Shown here in pieces: positions 6,194 through 10,775 of a DNA stretch of 10,775 nucleotides (the stretch's first letter is position 1; each line of letters begins with the position of its first letter). The translations under genes and the position numbers were made by a program. The notes under the pieces were generated by a model. The model did not search any database. It was not told where the DNA came from and saw only the letters and a list, made by a program, of their open reading frames with translations. Origin of the DNA: Methanobacteriota archaeon (lineage in GTDB: Archaea; Thermoplasmatota; Poseidoniia; Poseidoniales; Poseidoniaceae); contig WTIV01000198.1 of assembly GCA_011525095.1 (NCBI GenBank), forward strand, positions 3,493-14,267, in the 5' to 3' direction.

Positions 6194-7645
6194 ATGGAGA
6201 AGAAATTCTGGAAGGGAGTTCTTCTCATCGGAATTGCAATGCATCTACTCGCCGCATTGGTTATGCCTCTTGGTTTGGATGCTCATGTTCACGCAGTATA
6301 CGTAAGCGATGGCATGGATGATGGAGAATCACACCTAGAGTGGGGGCCACTACGCCCCGGGGCACCCGATTCATCGACACCTTCAGATGTGCCAGCTGAT
6401 GACAAATGGTTTGCTTGGCACTCAATTTTCGAATTATGGTTTACAATTTTTTCACCATCAGCAACCACTCTCCATCTCTTAGGAGTAGTTGGGGGCCTGG
6501 GCTGTCTTGCAGTAATTTTCCTACTGACTAGAGATTTGTTTAACGCAGAACAAGCGCTGAGGTTAACGGCGCTTGCATCTATTTACCAACCCCTAATGAG
6601 AGCAACTGGACGAGTGTATCAAGAGAGCGTTATTTTGATGCTTGTCGCAATATCCACTTACTGTATAATCAAAGCATTGAGAGATAGAGAGAAGTTCAGC
6701 AAATGGCTAATTCCTCCCTTTGTATGTGCACTGATAATTCTGTCATTCAAAGGGATGCCGTTGTGGTATGTAATTCCGGCAGGAATTGCGTTACTTGCAT
6801 CGACTAGAATGAGCATGAATCTAATTCAGATTCCAGTCATTGCACTAACTGTACAATTATTGATAATTTACAGAAATGGAATTTCATTGTCCAATCCAGA
6901 TATTGTACCAGCATTGATGTTCTCATTTGTTATGTACATTCTTTTCGTTGTGGGCGGAATTTTGTATTTCACCAAGCAGGACGGTCTTGAAAATGAAGAA
7001 TCGAAGATAATCTCACAAGGAACCTCGATGATTGCAGCTTGTCTAATCGGGTGGCTTGCGGGGTTGTGGATTACAGAATGCGTAGCATTGGATAGGGACT
7101 TTTTGGATGTGTACAAATCATTCAATCAAACTCCTAGATATCTTTCGCTGTTGTTGGTTCCACTCTGGTTTAGTAGAATGCTCAGAACAGATTCAGTGGG
7201 ACTATCCCTCGAAAATAATCGAAATGTGATGGTGGGCACAGTCGTCCTAATGCTATTGCTGAATTCCTACATTCTAGCAGGATCAGGTCCAAGAGGGACC
7301 GATGTAATCGGGCATCATCTTAGCGACGAAATTGAAAATGATGACGACGTTCTTTACCTCGCTAATTCTGCATTCTCAGTACATCGAATGTACTCCCTAA
7401 AATTCTCAATGGACCCAGACAGTGATGGCGACAATCTCGGATTTTGGAGGATGAAGGATAGTGGATGGGAGAACGAATTGTCGGATTGCGATGCTCTACG
7501 AGATGTCAAATGGATTGTAGTTTACCCATATATCGACCCAGAAATACCTGAAGGATGGGTTGAGGTAGAGTTCGAAGATTCAGAGTTAGTGAGTGATGCT
7601 TATCATTTGTATACATGGGGTGAAGAAAATGCAAGATGTTCTTGA
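6194..7645 (+). CDS. Multi-pass membrane protein, probable GT-C-type glycosyltransferase
   Basis: From the ATG at 6194 the protein is 483 residues (505 from 6128). The first membrane helix (KFWKGVLLIGIAMHLLAALV) is followed at once by LDAHVHAVY. Acidic/histidine residues just after the first helix are characteristic of GT-C (PMT/ArnT/GT39-like) transferases, which take sugars from polyprenyl-phosphate carriers. About ten hydrophobic segments follow. The segment TPRYLSLLLVPL near residue 314 resembles the P-R-Y-L helix start common in GT-C proteins. The last 115 residues are soluble and acidic (ENDDDV, DPDSDGD). Whether the true start is 6194 or 6152 is open. The 3' end overlaps the CoA-transferase start by 17 bases. 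Donor and acceptor are unknown, and overall similarity to a named family could not be tested. Confidence 0.72.
   Translation: MEKKFWKGVLLIGIAMHLLAALVMPLGLDAHVHAVYVSDGMDDGESHLEWGPLRPGAPDSSTPSDVPADDKWFAWHSIFELWFTIFSPSATTLHLLGVVGGLGCLAVIFLLTRDLFNAEQALRLTALASIYQPLMRATGRVYQESVILMLVAISTYCIIKALRDREKFSKWLIPPFVCALIILSFKGMPLWYVIPAGIALLASTRMSMNLIQIPVIALTVQLLIIYRNGISLSNPDIVPALMFSFVMYILFVVGGILYFTKQDGLENEESKIISQGTSMIAACLIGWLAGLWITECVALDRDFLDVYKSFNQTPRYLSLLLVPLWFSRMLRTDSVGLSLENNRNVMVGTVVLMLLLNSYILAGSGPRGTDVIGHHLSDEIENDDDVLYLANSAFSVHRMYSLKFSMDPDSDGDNLGFWRMKDSGWENELSDCDALRDVKWIVVYPYIDPEIPEGWVEVEFEDSELVSDAYHLYTWGEENARCS
7617..7623 (+). promoter_or_regulatory. Ribosome binding site deciding the CoA-transferase start
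   Basis: The bases ggggtga match the GGAGGTGA consensus with a five-base gap to the ATG at 7629. This picks 7629 over the in-frame ATG at 7593, whose first twelve residues are unlike the family's usual start. The site lies inside the end of the glycosyltransferase gene. Confidence 0.6.
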
Positions 7646-8651
7646 AGGAGTGAAAGTCCTAGATTTGTCAAGAATACTCGCAGGGCCGTACTGTGCACAA
7701 ATGCTTGCGGATTTAGGTGCTCAGGTCACGAAGGTTGAGGCCCCTTGGGGAGATGACACACGCGGCTGGGGTCCGCCATTTCTAGAGGATGGAACCGCTG
7801 CCTACCATCTATCATGCAATCGAGGCAAGGAGATTATTTTTCACGATCTCAAGAAGGATAAGCAAGCAATTCAAGATTTGATTTCTAAATCTGATGTAGT
7901 CATTGAAAATTTCAGACCGGGGCAACTAGAGCGCCTAATCGGTCCAATTCCAAACGATGTGATTCTATGTTCGATCACCGGTTTTGGACAGAGCGGTCCA
8001 AGGTCGCAGGAGCCCGGTTATGACCTAGCTCTACAGGCGATGAGTGGCATAATGAGTATCACCGGAGAAGAGGGTGCTGGGCCTGTGAAGGTTGGTGTTG
8101 CTTGGATTGACATCATCACAGGACTTTACGCTGGAAACGCAATCCTTGCGGCATTGTTCAAGCGCGAGAGAACAGGAAGGAATTCGCACATTGACGTCTC
8201 ATTATGGGATTGCGCAATCGCCTCTTTGGCAAATCAAGGTCAAAATCAGATTACCAGTGGACAAAACCCAGGCCTCCTAGGTTCTGGCCATCCAAATTTG
8301 GTTCCATATCAAGCATTTCAAACGACTGATGGCTGGGTTGTAATCGCAGTCGGCTCAGATTCTCAATTTGAAAAATTATCACAATTTTTGGAGTTCGAAA
8401 ACGTTTGGTCAACAAATGAATTGCGAGTGAATGCACGAAAAGAAGTCGTCGATATGGTTCAGTCAAAGGTGATTGACATGACCAAATCTCAGGTATGTGA
8501 TTTGCTAGAAGGAATACCGACATCTCCAATCAACAAAATTAGTGAAGCATTAGCAGATGCACAAAGCATTGCTAGAGGAGTTGTTACAGAATGGAATGGA
8601 GAGTCTGTACTAGCGAGCCCGCTGCGATTTATCTCAGAAAGAGAAGAGTGA
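7629..8651 (+). CDS. CaiB/BaiF family CoA transferase, short C-terminus
   Basis: A 340-residue class III CoA transferase. It has the family opening VKVLDLSRILAGPYCAQML (8-26), then KVEAP (35-39), VIENFRPG (91-98), GFGQSGP (118-124) and the P-V-K-V-G-V-A-W-I-D stretch, where D161 aligns with the catalytic aspartate that forms the acyl-anhydride intermediate in formyl-CoA transferase. TGRNSHIDVSLWD (182-194) follows. The family normally runs to about 380-400 residues and ends with a G-E-H-T segment; here the chain stops after SPLRFISEREE and that tail is absent. The substrate is not predictable: relatives move CoA between carboxylic acids or racemise 2-methylacyl-CoA. It is the last gene of the plus-strand operon, overlapping the glycosyltransferase by 17 bases and the end of fen1 by 18. 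Confidence 0.92.
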   Translation: MQDVLEGVKVLDLSRILAGPYCAQMLADLGAQVTKVEAPWGDDTRGWGPPFLEDGTAAYHLSCNRGKEIIFHDLKKDKQAIQDLISKSDVVIENFRPGQLERLIGPIPNDVILCSITGFGQSGPRSQEPGYDLALQAMSGIMSITGEEGAGPVKVGVAWIDIITGLYAGNAILAALFKRERTGRNSHIDVSLWDCAIASLANQGQNQITSGQNPGLLGSGHPNLVPYQAFQTTDGWVVIAVGSDSQFEKLSQFLEFENVWSTNELRVNARKEVVDMVQSKVIDMTKSQVCDLLEGIPTSPINKISEALADAQSIARGVVTEWNGESVLASPLRFISEREE

Positions 8652-9662
8652 AGTTTGGCCACCTGTCCTTACAAGTCCTGCGTCCTCAAGTAGGTCCATT
8701 GCATTGTCAAACCTTTTTTGCGAGAACTGTCTATCCTCGACCAAGAATTTCTTCAAACCATCAACATCGACTTGACCTTGTTCCAGTTTTTCATCCGATA
8801 CCTCGACAACAGGGTGGTCTCTGAAAATCTCTCTGATTTCATCGAGTCTCTCTGGAATCTCCTTACCCTTTGCTGCGCATACAGCTTCGATTGTGTTGTG
8901 TTCTTTGATCAATTTGAGTCCAGTCTTTGGACCGATTCCCTTGATTCCAGGATGGAAATCAGTTCCAATCATTATTGCTAAATCGATTAGTTGGTCTCTA
9001 CTGAGTTCATTATCAGCCAGGATTTGTCCTAACTCTATTCTTTGAGCACGCACAATTCTTCCCATTCTTTTGCTCCCATCTGAAGTGAAGTTTCGAATGA
9101 CGGTCGGCGCCCCATAGAGTAGTGCGTCCCAGTCTTGAGTGGCTACAGCATCCAACTGTCCCTTTGCAGCCATTACCGCCGCTTGAGCCTCACCTTCAGC
9201 CTCTGCTCTAAATGCAGGAATCCCCATCAGAGTAAGCATCTCAATTGATTCTTCTACCATCTCTGGTGTATATTTGACACAGCGTTGTGCTAATTTGTGA
9301 GCGGTTGCAAAATCTCCGACCGCTAACGCAGCTTTCCAGTCAGCCTCCGCTTGTTCTCTGCGCTCTCTTCTAGCATCCATCTCATCCTTCTTCAATTCAG
9401 GATGCTTTCCATCAAAGATGAAAACCGGTTTAACTCCTTTCGAGAGAAGCAGGGATGCTCTTGACAGAAAACCCATCAAGTGCGCTACAACTTTGCCATT
9501 GTCGGCTCGGAGTGGGCCACCATCTCCAGTAGGTGAGCGGTCGCGAATGGTGGTTAGAAATTGGAATGCAAGCAGGAAACTGTCAATTCCAACCTTCTTG
9601 CCCTTCATCGCATCCATAGTGGTATCTTCTGCGTTAGCAAGGTCACGAAGATTGCAGCCCAT
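8634..9662 (-). CDS. fen: Flap endonuclease FEN-1
   Basis: Structure-specific 5' nuclease that removes RNA-primed 5' flaps during Okazaki-fragment maturation and acts in base-excision repair. The 342 residues equal the usual archaeal length. The start MGCNLRDL matches the archaeal M-G-x-x-L-R-E-L opening, whose N-terminal Gly is functional after Met removal. Metal ligands are all present: D27 (GIDSFL), D84 (FIFDG), E156 and E158 (AEGEAQAA), D177 and D179 (TQDWDALLYG) and D235 (GTDFHPG). The helix-hairpin-helix GIKGIGPKTGLKLI (239-252) binds duplex DNA. The charged arch region is at about 88-135. The C-terminus QTSLFSF is a PCNA-interacting (PIP) motif one aromatic short of the classic form. 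The gene lies just downstream of the tRNA-Arg gene on the same strand and could be co-transcribed. Its 3' end overlaps the convergent CoA transferase. Confidence 0.96.
   Translation of the reverse strand: MGCNLRDLANAEDTTMDAMKGKKVGIDSFLLAFQFLTTIRDRSPTGDGGPLRADNGKVVAHLMGFLSRASLLLSKGVKPVFIFDGKHPELKKDEMDARRERREQAEADWKAALAVGDFATAHKLAQRCVKYTPEMVEESIEMLTLMGIPAFRAEAEGEAQAAVMAAKGQLDAVATQDWDALLYGAPTVIRNFTSDGSKRMGRIVRAQRIELGQILADNELSRDQLIDLAIMIGTDFHPGIKGIGPKTGLKLIKEHNTIEAVCAAKGKEIPERLDEIREIFRDHPVVEVSDEKLEQGQVDVDGLKKFLVEDRQFSQKRFDNAMDLLEDAGLVRTGGQTSLFSF
8714..8719 (+). terminator. T6 tract, possible terminator of the plus-strand operon
   Basis: Six consecutive T residues lie about 62 bases after the CoA-transferase stop, inside antisense fen1 sequence. 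Archaeal RNA polymerase can terminate at U-rich tracts without a hairpin. This is the only such run seen near the operon end, and it may equally be just fen1 coding sequence. Confidence 0.2.
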
Positions 9663-9716
9663 GAATCACGCACAGGGCGCAGGCACTTGAGCCTCACGCC
9701 TGAATTACTGAAATTT

Positions 9717-9793
9717 TGGCGGGCAATGCAGGATTCGAACCCACGTCTCCGGCTCCGAAGGCCGGAAGGATATCCAGACTACCCTAATTGCCC
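9717..9793 (-). tRNA. tRNA-Arg(UCG) with encoded CCA
   Basis: On the minus strand the sequence folds into a full cloverleaf. The acceptor stem GGGCAAT pairs with ATTGCCC (seven pairs), with discriminator G, and CCA is encoded at 9719-9717. The anticodon stem CCGGC/GCCGG encloses loop CTTCGGA with anticodon TCG (9758-9756), which reads CGA and, by wobble, other CGN arginine codons. The T arm is GTGGG-TTCGAAT-CCTGC with two G-U pairs, and the variable region is four bases. The D arm carries the G18-G19 pair but has a weak stem with a G-U and an apparent U-U. There is no intron. No clear TATA box was seen upstream, and no T-rich terminator follows, so the transcript may run on into fen1 54 bases downstream. 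Confidence 0.95.
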
Positions 9794-9816
9794 TGCACCG
9801 CCGAAAAGCCACCCCT

Positions 9817-9847
9817 TCTTGAATCACACCCTCGCGTTCATTCAAGA
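9817..9847. promoter_or_regulatory. Perfect 8-bp inverted repeat between tRNA-Arg and the YkgJ-like gene
   Basis: TCTTGAAT (9817-9824) and ATTCAAGA (9840-9847) are perfect inverted repeats separated by 15 bases. The centre is about 39 bases upstream of the tRNA 5' end and 39 bases upstream of the YkgJ-like ATG, so it sits midway between the two divergent genes. The half-site spacing (23 bases centre to centre, about two helical turns) would suit a dimeric regulator. A transcribed hairpin is the alternative. Confidence 0.4.
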
Positions 9848-9870
9848 GCCTGTGCCAACTAGGGCTACTC

Positions 9871-10266
9871 ATGGGAAGCAACTCTCCTTGTGTTGAGAAG
9901 GGTTGTAGCATGTGCTGTAGAGAGACAGTTATGCCGATAACAGCAACAGAGGCCAGCCGACTATCTAGGAGAACTGGATTGTCTGAAGAACAATTTTGCA
10001 GTAAAGATGATTCTGGAATTAGGCGATTGTTGAACAATCAAGATACGAAAGCATGTGTCTTTTTGGCTACCAGTTCAGATTTGCCTACAGCCCCGGGTAT
10101 CTGTACCGTATATGATGCTAGACCACTTGGCTGTCGCACATATCCCGTAATCTTGGATGAGCAAGATATGGCAATTTTGGATGACCTGTGTCCTAACACA
10201 AGTGAATTTGATGAGCCAACCGAAGATGATGCTCTGAGACTTCTCAACTTTGAGTCGAAACTCTAG
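9871..10266 (+). CDS. YkgJ/UPF0153-type cysteine-cluster protein
   Basis: This is a 131-residue soluble protein with the cysteine pattern of the YkgJ (CxxCxxCC, UPF0153) family. C7, C12, C15 and C16 form an N-terminal C-x4-C-x2-C-C cluster, and C62 lies in ACVFL. The hallmark CTVYDARPLGCRTYP (78-92) contributes C78 and C88, and C107 lies in LCPN. Such proteins are thought to bind zinc or an iron-sulfur cluster; no reaction is firmly established. The first available ATG is used, and no clear ribosome binding site precedes it. It diverges from the tRNA-Arg gene across a 77-base gap, and its last 23 bases overlap the end of the convergent methyltransferase gene. Relation to tRNA modification is suggested only by the neighbours. 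Confidence 0.87.
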   Translation: MGSNSPCVEKGCSMCCRETVMPITATEASRLSRRTGLSEEQFCSKDDSGIRRLLNNQDTKACVFLATSSDLPTAPGICTVYDARPLGCRTYPVILDEQDMAILDDLCPNTSEFDEPTEDDALRLLNFESKL

Positions 10267-10775
10267 CAATAATCAGGACTCTACCTAGAGACTTGTGTAC
10301 TGGAATGCCGAACGCAGCCTCAATATCATAACCGTGTAATTTGATATCGGTTGTGATTTCTTCATCTAGGTCATCGCCGCCAGGTAAAACAGGTAGAATC
10401 ACTACGAGTTTACTGTCAGGAGATTGCTTGCGAACGTTTGCCAGCATGTCTTCGATCAATTTTTCATCGCTGGGTGAATTCCTACCATAAGGCGGGTCAA
10501 CAACTACTGCTGCAACGTTTTCGGGAAGTTCGTACCTTGTAGCGTCTCCTCTCACAACTTTGGCGTCAACTTCAGCCCAGTCGATATTTTGCTGACAACC
10601 ATCTACCATAACAGGGTCGAAATCGATTCCGAGAGTTTCTCTCCCGCTTAGCGCAGATTCAATCAGTATTCCACCAGTTCCGCACATTGGATCAACGACG
10701 ACTCCATCTCTGGTTCCCGCTGCAATGTTTACTGCAGACCTTGCTAAGCGTGGCTCTAGGCTCACAGGGCGGAAG
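10244..10775 (-). CDS. tRNA (guanine(10)-N2)-methyltransferase, TrmG10/Trm11 type, C-terminal part
   Basis: The frame enters from the right edge and stops at 10244, so about 176 codons of the catalytic domain are visible. The upstream THUMP domain would lie outside. The first residues, FRPVSLEPRLARSAVN, match the R-P-x-S-x-x-P-x-L-A-R segment that opens the methylase domain in this family. S-adenosylmethionine motif I is DPMCGTGGILIES, followed by LGIDFDP, the acidic RGDA loop and the catalytic motif IV VVVDPPYGR. DPPYG separates TrmG10/Trm11 from the Trm14 and RlmL-like enzymes, which use NPPYG. The GTG at 10765 is an internal valine rather than a start, because the homology continues upstream of it. 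The enzyme makes m2G (and m2,2G in archaea) at position 10 of tRNA. Confidence 0.9.
   Translation of the reverse strand, partial: FRPVSLEPRLARSAVNIAAGTRDGVVVDPMCGTGGILIESALSGRETLGIDFDPVMVDGCQQNIDWAEVDAKVVRGDATRYELPENVAAVVVDPPYGRNSPSDEKLIEDMLANVRKQSPDSKLVVILPVLPGGDDLDEEITTDIKLHGYDIEAAFGIPVHKSLGRVLIIARVSTQS

Noticed and set aside
7593..7628. Upstream ATG of the CoA transferase
   Set aside because: The added residues (MMLIICIHGVKK) do not fit the family opening and increase overlap with the previous gene; a good ribosome binding site serves 7629.
8652..8824. Frameshifted tail of the CoA transferase in another plus-strand frame
   Set aside because: None of the three frames shows the G-E-H-T region or other family sequence; the DNA codes for the FEN-1 C-terminus on the other strand.
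9705..10037. Minus-strand frame of 110 residues over the tRNA
   Set aside because: It spans the tRNA gene and antisense YkgJ-like sequence, so it is not a believable gene.

Overview
The window looks like a stretch of archaeal chromosome. The best guess is a marine Thermoplasmatota relative such as Marine Group II (Poseidoniales). Direct support for an archaeon is a full-length archaeal-type flap endonuclease (FEN-1) ending in a PCNA-binding motif, a TrmG10-type tRNA m2G10 methyltransferase, an IGHMBP2/Upf1-like SF1B helicase and GGTGA-type ribosome binding sites. The marine-group placement is weaker. It rests on overall impression: medium G+C, acidic low-complexity linkers and very compact gene packing. 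There is no sign of phage, plasmid, transposon, CRISPR or a known defence island.

Left block, minus strand, transcribed right to left from about 3.6 kb to the left edge: an SF1B helicase, an RDD-family membrane protein 19 bases downstream, then a protein whose ATG overlaps the RDD stop (ATGA). This third protein has a predicted beta-rich N-terminal region and a long tail of P-x-G-P-P-x-P repeats, and it runs off the left edge still open. The three genes look like one operon.

Middle block, plus strand, 3658 to 8651: five tightly packed genes. They encode a zinc-ribbon/acidic-linker/helical-repeat protein, a RimJ/RimL-like GNAT acetyltransferase, a NodB/CE4-like polysaccharide deacetylase, a multi-pass GT-C-like membrane glycosyltransferase and a short CaiB-family CoA transferase. 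Stops and starts abut or overlap at nearly every junction. GNAT, deacetylase and glycosyltransferase together suggest tailoring of a surface glycan or glycolipid. The roles of the zinc-ribbon protein and the CoA transferase are not clear from context. The two blocks diverge from a short AT-rich promoter region at about 3600-3657.

Right block: fen1 and a tRNA-Arg(UCG) gene with an encoded CCA end lie on the minus strand. A small cysteine-rich YkgJ/UPF0153-type protein diverges on the plus strand from a short intergenic space that holds a perfect 8-bp inverted repeat. The C-terminal half of a TrmG10 methyltransferase gene enters from the right edge on the minus strand. Both convergent pairs (CoA transferase/fen1 and YkgJ-like/trmG10) overlap at their 3' ends by about 20 bases. 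No stretch over 300 bases lacks a gene.
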